The notes: generated by a model from the letters alone, not told the origin. Numbered from the stretch's first letter, positions 53,119-62,904 are shown. The stretch is DNA of 64,000 nucleotides from Phycisphaerales bacterium (GCA_022360095.1 JAKSDK010000527.1:62001-126000), one strand, 5' to 3'. A program made the numbers and translations.

Positions 53119-53910
53119 ATGGCCTCGTACGACCTTCGACGGATACTGACCGGTTGGGATTATGAACCCGGCCAGATCACGGTCCGGAAGATCTCCGGCG
53201 ATGACGGCACGGTCAAGATTCAGATGCGTTTGGATCTTGGCGTTCTTCAGATGGAGGTGAGCGGTCGTCCGGACGGCCAGAGGCCGCACGGCGCGGAATC
53301 CCTTCTGGACCATCACTTGGCTCAGCTCGAAAAATACAAGGAACTCAACGGCACCGATTTGGGTTACGAACTGACGCCGGAAGGATGCCAGGCGCTACGC
53401 GAAGAAGCGGTGCAATATTATCACCGATATCTTGCAGAATTCGTGCTGGAAGACTTCGAGGGTGTCGAGCGTGACACGGCCCGGAATCTTTCTCTGCTCG
53501 ATATATGTCGCAAGTATTCCCAAGAGGAAGCGGACCGCGAGGCGCTTGAACAATACCGGCCTTACCTGATTATGATGAACACTCGGGCTCAAGTGCACCT
53601 CGCTTTGCGGAAGGGTCGATTCAAGACTGCATTGGCGCGCGTCAAATCCGGTTTGAGCATGATATGCGAAATTCTGTCAGAGGTCGGTTACGAGGAGCCT
53701 CTGGAGGAATCGACCGAAGCCGGCATCCTGCGATCGCTCCAGCAGGAGATCATGGCCCGGATGCCTGCGGACCCGGTTCAAAAGCTCGAATCCGAATTAG
53801 AAAAGGCCGTTGCGGAAGAGCGCTATGAAGATGCCATCGTCCTGCGGCAGCGGATCGAGGCGATGCGGTCCAAGGGCGCCCCCTCCCCGTCAAGGAAGCG
53901 ACGGAAGTAA
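53119..53910 (+). CDS. UVR-motif protein of unknown function
   Basis: 263 aa, ATG at 53119 with AGGAG seven bases upstream. Residues ~1-100 are a beta-rich domain (YDLRRILTGWDYEPGQITVR, KIQMRLDLGVLQMEVSGRPD), followed by a helical middle (YYHRYLAEFVLEDFEGVERD). The C-terminal ~30 residues before the basic tail (QKLESELEKAVAEERYEDAI followed by VLRQRIEAM) are a UVR motif, the helical hairpin used by UvrB to bind UvrC and by McsA and ClpC partners. A Ser/Lys/Arg tail follows. Proteins of this plan are frequent in Planctomycetota but not characterised; link to DNA repair cannot be assumed from the UVR motif alone. Confidence 0.75.
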   Translation: MASYDLRRILTGWDYEPGQITVRKISGDDGTVKIQMRLDLGVLQMEVSGRPDGQRPHGAESLLDHHLAQLEKYKELNGTDLGYELTPEGCQALREEAVQYYHRYLAEFVLEDFEGVERDTARNLSLLDICRKYSQEEADREALEQYRPYLIMMNTRAQVHLALRKGRFKTALARVKSGLSMICEILSEVGYEEPLEESTEAGILRSLQQEIMARMPADPVQKLESELEKAVAEERYEDAIVLRQRIEAMRSKGAPSPSRKRRK

Positions 53911-54042
53911 GACCCTCATTATCAAATTCTTGGTGAGGCATGGCCGGACGAAACGTGGCCATGTCGATCTGCATCAGGCTTTCCAAGCGTTTACTTGACG
54001 ACGGGCGACCATCCCGGTCACGATAAGCTCGGGAGGTGCCTC

Positions 54043-54393
54043 ATGTCGGATTCAACCATGACCGTGGCAGAGCTGCGTATGCTGGTTCAGCAATTCGTGG
54101 ACGAGCGCGACTGGTCCCAATTCCATAGTCCCAAGAATCTATCCATGTCCATTGCCATCGAGGCCGCGGAACTGATGGAGCACTTTCAATGGCTCACCTT
54201 GAATCAGGCCAGGGACATCCGAGAGTCGGCAGAGGAGATGCAGCAGGTTCGCGAAGAATTGGCGGACATTCTCTGTTTTGCCTTGTCTTTCGCGAATGTG
54301 CTGGAAATAGACATTTCCAAGGCACTGAAAGACAAGATGGTCAAGAATGCTGAGAAATATCCGGTCGAAGAATTCCGAGGACGATTTCGTTAA
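54043..54393 (+). CDS. MazG-like nucleotide pyrophosphohydrolase
   Basis: 116 aa from ATG 54043 (GGAGG six bases upstream; the frame runs back to 53995). All-alpha NTP-PPase fold with the metal-binding pattern SIAIEAAELMEHFQW (E-x-x-E) and REELADILCFALSFANVLEI (E-x-x-D): this is the MazG-like/dCTPase (RS21-C6) family, which cleaves non-standard or excess dNTPs to NMP and pyrophosphate. House-cleaning role in nucleotide pools. Substrate not known. Confidence 0.88.
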   Translation: MSDSTMTVAELRMLVQQFVDERDWSQFHSPKNLSMSIAIEAAELMEHFQWLTLNQARDIRESAEEMQQVREELADILCFALSFANVLEIDISKALKDKMVKNAEKYPVEEFRGRFR

Positions 54394-54578
54394 TGGGTCG
54401 CAAATGATTCCAACGCCAGGTTCCCGAGCGATCCGTGAGTGTTTATACTACAGATTGCTTGAGATCGTTCGGCCTTTGCTCGTTTGCAAGAAACAAGAAA
54501 ACGGAGTGGTGCCTTAATTTGACTGCGACAGATGCGACATCCGTCGGATGTGAAGTTCTGAACGGCCGCAGGTCGTCG

Positions 54579-55001
54579 ATGATACGCCATTTCAGGCAAC
54601 CGGTCTTGGCTTCCGTCCTCAAGCATCGCTGGGTATGCATCGCCGTGACCGGCGCTGCTCTCGTTCAGGTCGCGGCGAGTTTGCTGGGCTACACGATCTG
54701 GGCCTGCCCGTTGCTCAGTTCTTTTGATGTGCCCTGCCCGGGCTGCGGGCTCACTCGTTCGTTGAATGAGATGCTGCACTTCCGGTGGTACGGCATGTTG
54801 CATCTGCATGCCTTCTCACCATTGATCTTCGCGGCCCTGTTTCTGATGACCATCTCCGTGATTTTGTCCAACCGTTGGAGAGAATTGCTGGTGCATCGAA
54901 TCGAGACCGTTGAACGAAAGACCGGCCTGACAATGATGCTTCTTTGGAGCCTCTTGCTGTATTGGGTGATTCGACTGGCCTGGCCGTCGGCCATTGGGTG
55001 A
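54579..55001 (+). CDS. DUF2752 membrane protein
   Basis: 140 aa if started at the ATG at 54579. The frame begins much earlier (54435); the true start is uncertain. The motif FDVPCPGCGLTRSLNEML between two TM helices is the DUF2752 signature (PCPGCGxTRS); further helices are HLHAFSPLIFAALFLMTISV and MMLLWSLLLYWVIRLAW. Function of DUF2752 is unknown; the Cys pair may bind metal or be redox active. Followed 29 bases later by another small membrane protein. Confidence 0.75.
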   Translation: MIRHFRQPVLASVLKHRWVCIAVTGAALVQVAASLLGYTIWACPLLSSFDVPCPGCGLTRSLNEMLHFRWYGMLHLHAFSPLIFAALFLMTISVILSNRWRELLVHRIETVERKTGLTMMLLWSLLLYWVIRLAWPSAIG

Positions 55002-55030
55002 GTTTCCTCTTATCTGCGAAAGGACGCATT

Positions 55031-55273
55031 ATGGAAATCATGTTCCTTCTCTCCGTCTTGTTAAGCCTGGTATCCATCGTCTGCTGGATCATTATTCTGA
55101 TCAAACTGTTCAATTTCGAAGGGGTTGGAAAAGGTATTTTCGGGATCATCTGCGGCCTCTATGCGTTTATTTGGGGGTGGCAGAAGGCCGATGCTCACAA
55201 CCATAAGAATATCATGATCATCTGGTCGATATGCGCGGTCGTGAACATCATCCTGAGTTTTACCAGTCAATGA
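55031..55273 (+). CDS. Small membrane protein, 80 aa
   Basis: ATG at 55031 with AGGA six bases upstream. Three membrane helices: LLSVLLSLVSIVCWIIILIK, FGIICGLYAFIWGWQKA, and IMIIWSICAVVNIILSF, with a conserved-looking FNFEGVGKGIFGI between. No family named. It lies between DUF2752 and a zinc-ribbon membrane protein, all plus strand with short gaps, so the three may be one transcription unit. Confidence 0.7.
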   Translation: MEIMFLLSVLLSLVSIVCWIIILIKLFNFEGVGKGIFGIICGLYAFIWGWQKADAHNHKNIMIIWSICAVVNIILSFTSQ

Positions 55274-55274
55274 C

Positions 55275-55742
55275 GTGCCAGGGATCAAGAAAAACTCCTT
55301 TCGCGCAAAGCTGTTTCCTGAATTAAGACGCTTTGCAACCGACAGCGATCGGCTTGCAGCCTTTACGCCTGCATTGAATGGCGCCCTCAACAGCGGGCTG
55401 TCCATTTTCTTGATCGTCGCGACGGTTGTCGTGAGCTTTGCCGGAATCGTGATTCTGGTCACCATTGCGACAACGCCTGTTTTTGTATTGGCCGCGATTA
55501 TTCCTTACATCTTGATGATCCCACTTTGCCAGGCGGTCATCTTCTGGGTGCTAGGTCATCGGATTCGCCGCGAACTTCGCCGTAAGTTGAACGTCTACGG
55601 GATTCGAATCTGCATCAAGTGTGCCTACGATCTGCGAGCCAACGAATCCGGCGTCTGCCCGGAGTGTGGAACTCAGGTGGAACAATTGAGCGGCCTTTAT
55701 TGCACGGAAAAGAACCAAGAAGATGACAATCGGGGTTGCTGA
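55275..55742 (+). CDS. Membrane protein with C-terminal zinc ribbon
   Basis: 155 aa from a GTG at 55275 two bases after the previous stop. TM helices NSGLSIFLIVATVVVSFAGI, FVLAAIIPYILMIPLCQAVI, then a cytoplasmic zinc ribbon: CIKCAYDLRANESGVCPECG. The CxxC-x-YDLR...CPECG pattern is a very frequent C-terminus (and N-terminus) on planctomycete membrane proteins; its function is unknown. Confidence 0.75.
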   Translation: MPGIKKNSFRAKLFPELRRFATDSDRLAAFTPALNGALNSGLSIFLIVATVVVSFAGIVILVTIATTPVFVLAAIIPYILMIPLCQAVIFWVLGHRIRRELRRKLNVYGIRICIKCAYDLRANESGVCPECGTQVEQLSGLYCTEKNQEDDNRGC

Positions 55743-55864
55743 AGGGTTGGATGCCGCCCTTCTCTTGGCCCAGGCGCCAGAAATCCAAAAATCCAGCGCG
55801 AAAAAGGCGGCCCACGTGAATCCATTAGGGGATGAAAGAAAGATGGGTTGAAAGGAGGAACAAA

Positions 55865-56242
55865 GTGTCCGATGAAAAACCTCAAATCGGTTCGATCGTA
55901 TGGCGTGACCTGACGGTGCCTGATGCGGAAAATGTCAAAAACTTCTACTGCAACGTCGTGGGGTGGAAGGCGACGCCGCACAAAATGGGCGAATACCATG
56001 ATTTCGACATCAAGACGCCGAACGGCGACGAAACGGTCGCAGGGATCTGTCATGCCCGTGGCCCGAATGCGAACATGCCGCCACAGTGGATGGTTTACGT
56101 GAATGTGGAGGACGTCGACGCGAGCGCCAAGCGCTGCACCGAATTGGGAGGGCATGTCATCGACGGGCCCAGGGAGATGGGCTCAAACCGTTTTTGTGTC
56201 ATTCAGGACCCGGCCGGCGCCGTGCTGGCACTTGTAAGCTGA
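55865..56242 (+). CDS. VOC (glyoxalase/bleomycin resistance) family protein
   Basis: 125 aa from a GTG at 55865 with AGGAGG six bases upstream. VOC fold with two beta-alpha-beta-beta-beta units: VWRDLTVPDAENVKNFYCNV...GWKATP, then QWMVYVNVEDVDASAKRCTE and FCVIQDPAGAVLAL. The usual metal ligands (His and Glu) are only partly present (HDFDIKTPN, the terminal Glu is replaced by ALV), so it may be a non-catalytic or other-metal member. Substrate unknown. Confidence 0.8.
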   Translation: MSDEKPQIGSIVWRDLTVPDAENVKNFYCNVVGWKATPHKMGEYHDFDIKTPNGDETVAGICHARGPNANMPPQWMVYVNVEDVDASAKRCTELGGHVIDGPREMGSNRFCVIQDPAGAVLALVS

Positions 56243-56269
56243 TGAGCCAATCTTGATCGGAGCCCGTAG

Positions 56270-56944
56270 ATGAACTGCCAGCTCGCCATGAAGGAATTGA
56301 AGAAGTGTGGCACGGCACAGAATCGTAAAGTGTATGCCCGACATGGCATCCATGAGCCGATGTTCGGTGTGAGCTATGCCAACCTCAAAGCGCTGGCCAA
56401 GAAGATCAAGAGCGACCACGAGCTGGCCGTGGATTTATGGGCAACGGGCAATCATGACGCGCGGATACTCGCCACGATGATCGGCGATCCCGAAAAAGTC
56501 GACGCCAAGCTCGTCGAATCCTGGGCGCGCAAACTGGACAATTACGCGATTACGGACGCCCTCGGTGGTCTGGCCGGACGAGCGGAGATGCCCCGAAAGA
56601 CGATTGACAAATGGAGCAATTCGAAAGACGAATGGCTCGGTCAACTGGGCTGGAATCTGATCACGCGCCTGGCACTGCACAGTTCGGATTGCCCCGACGA
56701 CTACTTCAAGACCAAGATCGGCGTCATCGAAAAGAAGATACACAAGAGCAAGAATCGTACTCGATATTCGATGAACGGATGCCTCATTGCGATCGGCATG
56801 CGTAACGCCGGCCTGCGGAAAGAAGCATTGGCCGCGGCAAGGCGAATCGGCAAGGTTGAGGTTGACCACGGCGAAACCGGTTGCAAGACACCGGACGCAG
56901 CAGACTACATCAGACGGGCGACGACTCGAAAAAAGAAGAAATAA
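56270..56944 (+). CDS. DNA alkylation repair protein, AlkD-like
   Basis: 224 aa, all-alpha HEAT-repeat protein of PF08713: VYARHGIHEPMFGVSYANLK, LAVDLWATGNHDARILATMI, ESWARKLDNYAITDALGGLA, and WSNSKDEWLGQLGWNLITRL. The family includes AlkC/AlkD glycosylases that remove 3-methyladenine and 7-methylguanine without base flipping; many members, like this one, belong to a broad subgroup not tested for activity. Basic C-terminus (RRATTRKKKK). SD weak. It lies 27 bases after the VOC gene. Confidence 0.8.
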   Translation: MNCQLAMKELKKCGTAQNRKVYARHGIHEPMFGVSYANLKALAKKIKSDHELAVDLWATGNHDARILATMIGDPEKVDAKLVESWARKLDNYAITDALGGLAGRAEMPRKTIDKWSNSKDEWLGQLGWNLITRLALHSSDCPDDYFKTKIGVIEKKIHKSKNRTRYSMNGCLIAIGMRNAGLRKEALAAARRIGKVEVDHGETGCKTPDAADYIRRATTRKKKK

Positions 56945-56959
56945 CTCACATATGCTCTG

Positions 56960-57364
56960 TCATGGACCTCTGAATGCGGTGGACCGATCGACAAAACAGA
57001 GCTTGTTGCCGAATGGGTCCTCGACGTAGAACGATCGCTCACCCCACGGCCGCGCGTTGATCTTGCCGGCCGCAGCTCCGTGGACATCTCCCGCCCGTGC
57101 AGTTGCGCCTGCTTTCATACAAGCCTCATAGGCGGTCTCGATTTCATCGACCGCGAAGTAGAGCCACTCCGGATTGGGTGTCATGTCATAATCATCGCCG
57201 TCGGCTCGCGGATCAAAACATGCGAGGATCGTTCCGTCACAGTCGAAATAGTGCCGTCCGTTGGAGATTCGCATTCCCGAATTGCCGAGGACGGCCCCAT
57301 AAAACCTGGTCGCACGTTCGATGTCCGAAACAGGCAGGATGACTCGAAAGAGCTTCGGTTTCAT
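56960..57364 (-). CDS. VOC family protein, possible lipoprotein in a longer form
   Basis: 134 aa from the ATG at 57364 (AGGAG six bases upstream): MKPKLFRVILPVSDIERATR...FYGAVLGN, GRHYFDCDGTILACFDPRAD, NPEWLYFAVDEIETAYEACM, and RSFYVEDPFGNKLCFVDRS. The last segment with DPFGN is a VOC hallmark; the metal ligands (H in RHYF, E in EWLY?, E not kept) are uncertain. The frame also continues to 57445 with FYTALISVGISLGGCAAP, which looks like a signal peptide with a lipobox (GGC). A longer lipoprotein form cannot be excluded, but no SD stands before 57445. Confidence 0.75.
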   Translation of the reverse strand: MKPKLFRVILPVSDIERATRFYGAVLGNSGMRISNGRHYFDCDGTILACFDPRADGDDYDMTPNPEWLYFAVDEIETAYEACMKAGATARAGDVHGAAAGKINARPWGERSFYVEDPFGNKLCFVDRSTAFRGP

Positions 57365-57526
57365 GTCGGTCTCCTTGATGGGTGCGGCACAGCCGCCGAG
57401 TGATATTCCGACGCTGATTAGTGCCGTGTAGAATCGAGTAAACATGATGTCAGATTACGTTTTATCATGACATTCTGTAAAGTAGGCACTTCGAAGTAAC
57501 CGGGTTGAATCGAAAGAGCGAACATC

Positions 57527-58333
57527 ATGCCGACGATTCGCGTTCGACGCTATGGGACATCAGGACCGTTGATCGCGCTTCTGCACGGCGGGCCGGGTGC
57601 CCCCGGCTACTTGGCACCTGTCGCGCGTCGCCTTGCGGAGGACTTCCAAGTGCTGGAGCCCTTTCAGCGCGGCGCCGGTGATGAGCGGTTGACCGTCTCT
57701 CATCATGTGACTGACCTGCATGAGCTCTTGCAGCCGCACGGAGGAGACTCGCGACCTGCCATCGTCGGCCACTCCTGGGGCGCGATGTTGGCGTTGGCCT
57801 ACGGGGCGCTTCATTCCGATTCCATTGGCGCGATCGTGCTCGTGAGTTGCGGGACCTTCGATCCAGCGTCGCGCGAACGAATGACTGATATTCGCGAGCA
57901 ACGAATGGGAGACACGTTGAAGGGTCGCGCGGCGCGCATCATGGAGAGATATCCAACCAATCCTGACGCGAGGCTCAAAGCGATGGGAAGGCTTTATCAA
58001 GTCATCGACTCCGTCAAGTTGATTCCCCACAAGGATGAAACCGACGCATTCGACGCCAGGGCGCATCAGGAAAGCTGGGAGGACATGGTTCGCCTTCAGG
58101 AAGAGGGGCGATACCCGGCCGAGTTCAGTGCCATCCGTACGCCCGTGCTCATGTTGCATGGTTCCGCAGACCCCCATCCCGGTCAGATGATTCGTGGCGT
58201 GCTCGCACCCCATCTACCGCAACTGGAGTATCATGAATGGGAACGATGCGGCCATTACCCCTGGCTCGAAGAGGCCGTTCACCAATCGTTCTATGAAGTG
58301 CTGCGAGACTGGCTCACGCGACAGTACGGCTAA
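57527..58333 (+). CDS. Alpha/beta hydrolase
   Basis: 268 aa. Oxyanion-side motif LLHGGPGAPGYLAPVARRLA, nucleophile elbow IVGHSWGAM (Ser), acid Asp in MLHGSADPHPG, and catalytic His in WERCGHYPWLE. HGGPG is typical of proline iminopeptidase-type and related hydrolases, but no specific activity can be named. Stands alone; convergent with the MacB-like permease gene, with 17 bases between the stops. Confidence 0.87.
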   Translation: MPTIRVRRYGTSGPLIALLHGGPGAPGYLAPVARRLAEDFQVLEPFQRGAGDERLTVSHHVTDLHELLQPHGGDSRPAIVGHSWGAMLALAYGALHSDSIGAIVLVSCGTFDPASRERMTDIREQRMGDTLKGRAARIMERYPTNPDARLKAMGRLYQVIDSVKLIPHKDETDAFDARAHQESWEDMVRLQEEGRYPAEFSAIRTPVLMLHGSADPHPGQMIRGVLAPHLPQLEYHEWERCGHYPWLEEAVHQSFYEVLRDWLTRQYG

Positions 58334-58350
58334 GCTCGAGCGTTTGCCTG

Positions 58351-59565
<1,215 letters not shown>

Positions 59566-59588
59566 GATGTCGTCTCTCGTTCGGTCCC

Positions 59589-59685
59589 GGTCAGAGCCCC
59601 GACCGTGAGGAAGGGGTGGGCTCGCGCACACGAAGGGCTCTCGCGCTTGGACACCAACCGCTTCCTGACAGGCGCGGCTCTGACC
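59589..59685. repeat. REP-like inverted repeat upstream of the MacB-like permease
   Basis: Left arm 59589-59613 and right arm 59661-59685, 25 bases each, match at 21 positions as an inverted repeat; both end in GGTCAGAGCC / GGCTCTGACC. The core contains AGGAAG/CTTCCT. The arms resemble the GGTCAGAGCCGCG-type palindromes I recall as frequent in planctomycete genomes (not searched). It lies between the flavin reductase and permease genes. Confidence 0.65.
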
Positions 59686-59693
59686 GATGACTC

Positions 59694-60173
59694 TTAGTAG
59701 GACAAGCCGTTCTTCCGCAAATGTACGTAAGGCGGCGTAATCTCTTCAATGCCCGCGTCGGACAGTTTCGCAATATAGACCCAGTGATCAGCCGCTTCGT
59801 GCCGACCGAGGACTTTTGCGGACAGCCAGGCGATCTGGTCCGGAATCACGATGCCATCTTCGACATCCTTGGTGTCCAGGCCCGCGAACGCCTCCTCCCC
59901 AAGCGAAAATCCCTTGCCGAAATGCTTGAACATCGCGGACGGGTTCTCGCCCAGAATGTTCACCACAAAAGCGCCGGATTCTTCGATCAGTTGTTCGATC
60001 GGCCGTCCTTTTTTGAGGGCGACGGTGATCGTGGGCGGATCGAAGCTCGCCTGTTGAATCCAGGAGGCCAACATGCCCGTGCTGCCTGACGTTGACCGCG
60101 CGGTGATAATCGCACAACCACTTGGAATCCGTCCCAATGCCTTGCCGATCTGCTCTGTCGCCTGTTCGATCAT
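59694..60173 (-). CDS. Flavin reductase-like FMN-binding protein
   Basis: 159 aa from the ATG at 60173 (GAGGA five bases upstream; longer starts at 60185 or 60194 are possible). Flavin-reductase fold: KALGRIPSGCAIITARSTSG, STGMLASWIQQASFDPPTIT, VALKKGRPIEQLIEESGAFV, VNILGENPSAMFKHFGKGF, and GRHEAADHWVYIAKLSDAGI. These are the FMN-binding elements of the family, which reduces flavin with NAD(P)H or serves as the flavin half of monooxygenases. Follows the thiamine-binding protein gene closely on the same strand. Confidence 0.82.
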   Translation of the reverse strand: MIEQATEQIGKALGRIPSGCAIITARSTSGSTGMLASWIQQASFDPPTITVALKKGRPIEQLIEESGAFVVNILGENPSAMFKHFGKGFSLGEEAFAGLDTKDVEDGIVIPDQIAWLSAKVLGRHEAADHWVYIAKLSDAGIEEITPPYVHLRKNGLSY

Positions 60174-60201
60174 TTTGTTCCTCATGGCTTGCATGAACGC
60201 C

Positions 60202-60513
60202 TTACTTGTTGAGTTCCTGTTTCAAAACCGATTCCACCTTGGCGATCTTTTCGGTGAGCCGACCATCGTGGCCTGCTCGAGCATCGACTTTGATCGAGCA
60301 GGTGATTCGCCGACAATCTTCACCCATGCGCTCGTAACACCGTTTGATCACGTCCATGACTTCGTCCCAGTCCCCCTCCAGACAGGTCCCCATCGGTCCC
60401 AACCGATACGGCACCCCGCTTTCGGAGACGATCTTCAGGCTACGGGACACGTATTCGGAGACGGACTCCCCTTTGTCCAACGGCGACATCGAAAATTCCA
60501 CCAGCACCGACAT
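60202..60513 (-). CDS. Thiamine-binding protein, MTH1187/YkoF type
   Basis: 103 aa from the ATG at 60513; the frame runs to 60594 but the family starts MSVLVEFSMSPLDKGES. Core motifs: SEYVSRSLKIVSESGVPYRL...GPMGTCLEGDWDEVMDVIKR and ITCSIKVDARAGH. MTH1187/YkoF-like (DUF77) proteins bind thiamine or a precursor such as HMP. Shares a transcript with the flavin reductase gene; link to thiamine metabolism is inferred from family only. Confidence 0.8.
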   Translation of the reverse strand: MSVLVEFSMSPLDKGESVSEYVSRSLKIVSESGVPYRLGPMGTCLEGDWDEVMDVIKRCYERMGEDCRRITCSIKVDARAGHDGRLTEKIAKVESVLKQELNK

Positions 60514-60689
60514 GATTGCATCACTCAAATACGAAAGATCGCGCGAACAGACTCCGTTGGGTGAGTCGCAGAATTCCTTACACAGCGACTTCATTTGAGT
60601 TACATTCTAGCGGATTCCACGGCACGAAGCGAAGCGGCCAGTCCGTGGTCTTGGCACTCGCGTCCGGCAAAGCACTCGGAATTGCCTAC

Positions 60690-62294
60690 ATGACCCATCC
60701 CGAATCATCGCAAGCCATTGGCAAGGAAACACCCACCGGCATCCAATGGTCCCGCCTCCTCGGTGTCTTGTTCCTGGCTCTGATCGTCCGCGCCTATCTC
60801 TGTTCCCAACCGGCTTGTATCAGCCGTGACGGTGTCCAATTCGTGACGTTTGCCAGGCAACTCGCTGAAGACCCAATCCGATGGATGCGAATTCATACCA
60901 AACAGCCGGGCTTCTCCTTCGTATTGCTCGCGACGCACCGAGTGTTTGGGCCGGTGTTTGGCGGCGATACCCCGGAAGCATGGCAACGCTGTGGCGAAAT
61001 ACCGGCACTCTTGGGCGGAGTCGCGGTCTGCGGGCTTATCTACATTCTCACGCGAAGACTTTTCAAGGACGATCGGATTGCCGCCGCTGCGGGCCTTCTT
61101 GCCTGTTTCTGGCCTCAGGGCGCGCACCTCTCGGCCGACGCACTTTCCGATATGCCCCACCTCGCCCTTTACCTTGCCGCCCTGCTTCTGGCCACCGGCG
61201 TGCTGACGAAGCCCCGCATCTGGAAGCTCGCCTTTTGCGGAACCGTCACCGGCATGGCCTATCTGCTTCGCCAGGAAGCACTCGGTCACCTTGCCGCCGT
61301 CGCACTCGCCCTACTCTGGCTACGACCGTTCAAGACCTGGGGCCAGAACCTATCGGGAATCATCGTGCTTCTGATTGGCTTCGTCGTGGCGGTTGCGCCG
61401 TACTCGATCGCTTGTGGCCAAATCATGCCGAACAAAGGTCCGCAAGACCTCATCGAACGGCTTGGTGCCGCGCCCGAACCATGCTCGCTATTGCTCGCGA
61501 AAATCCCCTCGTGGCAAATCCCCGGCAACCTGGCCGAAGCATGGGCAAAGAGCGGTCGCTATGTATTCTCGACGCTGTTCGTTCTCGCGCTGTTGATCAA
61601 AACCGTTCCCCGGGCCGAACCGAAGGGCAAACAATTCGTCCTGATCGCCGTTCTGATCCATGTGCTGCTGGTCTTGCTCCGCGTCAGTGTCTTTGGCGAA
61701 ACCAGCACCCGTTACATGGTGATTCCCGTTGTTCTTTGTTTGCCCTGGGCAGCCGCGGCACTCACGACGATCTTCTCAGCGCTCGCGACACGATCCGCTC
61801 ACTCGGAGATGAAACTTCGCATGGTCTGTCTGTGCGGCTGGATTGTCACTTTGGCGCTACCACTTTATTACGTCTCCTTACCCGTCAATGCGGGCAAAGA
61901 GCCCTATCGCGTCGCGGGCATCTGGCTGCGGCAGCATGCAGACCCCGATGATTTCGCTCTTGCCCATGATCGCCTTGAGCAATTCATGTTTTACGCGGGT
62001 CGCACTTATCCGCATCAAGACAAATGGCTAAAATACAAGGAAACCGATTCGGTCGAGTTGATCCGCAAGCGTCTCCGGCGCCATAAGCCCGACTGGGTGG
62101 TGGACGCCACGGCAAGCCGTCGGCAACCGGTGAACGAATCCCGTTTTTTTTCGGCGCTGTCTTCTGTTCCCGAGCTAACTCCGATGTACTCGACGACGCC
62201 CTCGGAACGTCGTGTTCATATTTTCCGCACAACGCCCCGAACGCTCGTTCCAACCGGAGTTCCAACTAGTAACTCAGTACCGTCAATTCGTTAA
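60690..62294 (+). CDS. Membrane glycosyltransferase, GT39/ArnT-like
   Basis: 534 aa from the ATG at 60690 (weak SD CGGA). About 11 TM helices (SRLLGVLFLALIVRAYLCSQ, IPALLGGVAVCGLIYILTRR, LALYLAALLLATGVLT, GIIVLLIGFVVAVAPYSIAC, and others). The first periplasmic loop CISRDGVQFVTFARQLAEDP carries the Asp expected of the GT-C active site, and KQPGFSFVLLA lies after it. C-terminal ~150 residues are a soluble domain (YRVAGIWLRQHADPDDFALA). Probably transfers a sugar from a polyprenyl-phosphate donor to a lipid or protein. The 3' end overlaps the end of the vapC gene by 29 bases (convergent). Confidence 0.83.
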   Translation: MTHPESSQAIGKETPTGIQWSRLLGVLFLALIVRAYLCSQPACISRDGVQFVTFARQLAEDPIRWMRIHTKQPGFSFVLLATHRVFGPVFGGDTPEAWQRCGEIPALLGGVAVCGLIYILTRRLFKDDRIAAAAGLLACFWPQGAHLSADALSDMPHLALYLAALLLATGVLTKPRIWKLAFCGTVTGMAYLLRQEALGHLAAVALALLWLRPFKTWGQNLSGIIVLLIGFVVAVAPYSIACGQIMPNKGPQDLIERLGAAPEPCSLLLAKIPSWQIPGNLAEAWAKSGRYVFSTLFVLALLIKTVPRAEPKGKQFVLIAVLIHVLLVLLRVSVFGETSTRYMVIPVVLCLPWAAAALTTIFSALATRSAHSEMKLRMVCLCGWIVTLALPLYYVSLPVNAGKEPYRVAGIWLRQHADPDDFALAHDRLEQFMFYAGRTYPHQDKWLKYKETDSVELIRKRLRRHKPDWVVDATASRRQPVNESRFFSALSSVPELTPMYSTTPSERRVHIFRTTPRTLVPTGVPTSNSVPSIR

Positions 62295-62676
62295 TCTCGG
62301 CGAAATGTCGAGGATTCCGTGTGACAAGGGCTTGTTTGTTACAGATTGCCACGGCTGCGATCAACACATCCATATCCCCTGAGGGCCGACCAATGCTCCG
62401 AAGGCGCGCCGTCAACCTCCCAAACACGCGCGCGGCCGTGTCGGTAAACTCTAAAATCTCCATGTCCTCCAGAATCTGCAAGATGCGTTTTTCTTCACGC
62501 TCAGGAGACTGTGATCGCTCGATCCCCACGTAGAGTTCAGCGACGTTGAACCGTGTCGTGGCCAGCGGACCGTTCTTGGTGGCCATTTCTCGAACGGCTG
62601 CGCGAACTCTTTGTGATCGGCCCGTATCGGGCCGGCGAGAAAGGTCGATCAAAGCAGTCGTATCGAGACAAGTCAA
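62266..62676 (-). CDS. vapC: VapC-type PIN-domain toxin
   Basis: 136 aa from a TTG at 62676, adjacent to the antitoxin stop (TAA). PIN domain acidic residues: CLDTTALIDL (first Asp), ELYVGIERS (Glu), GDMDVLIAAVAICNKQALVT with the Asp pair and ending RNPRHFAEI. VapC toxins are Mg2+-dependent RNases acting on tRNA or rRNA, kept inactive by VapB. Forms an operon with the antitoxin gene. Confidence 0.9.
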   Translation of the reverse strand: MTCLDTTALIDLSRRPDTGRSQRVRAAVREMATKNGPLATTRFNVAELYVGIERSQSPEREEKRILQILEDMEILEFTDTAARVFGRLTARLRSIGRPSGDMDVLIAAVAICNKQALVTRNPRHFAEINELTVLSY

Positions 62677-62904
62677 TTAGCGTTCTCGTTTTGAAGGCGA
62701 GCGACGACTGCGCACTTGCTCCTCGATCGCATTGACGGCCTCCTGGCTCAACGAGATGCGACGAACACGCTTCAGCCAGGCATCCACATCGAAGGGAGGC
62801 TTTACCACGCGCTTGATGGCCTGGCTGAATGATTCGTTCTGTCGGCGAACCTGCTTGAGCCGCCGGTAGGCCTCAAGATCGATGGATATTGTTTTCGTTG
62901 CCAT
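62677..62904 (-). CDS. vapB: VapB-type antitoxin
   Basis: 75 aa from the ATG at 62904 (MATKTISIDLEAYRRLKQVRR...QNESFSQAIKRV), matching the DUF217/VAPB_antitox ribbon-helix-helix start; in-frame ATGs at 62910 and 62916 are also possible. The C-terminus is Arg-rich. It binds VapC and, with it, the palindrome at 62918-62931 overlapping its promoter. Only about 10-20 bases lie between the predicted transcription start and the ATG. Confidence 0.88.
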   Translation of the reverse strand: MATKTISIDLEAYRRLKQVRRQNESFSQAIKRVVKPPFDVDAWLKRVRRISLSQEAVNAIEEQVRSRRSPSKRER

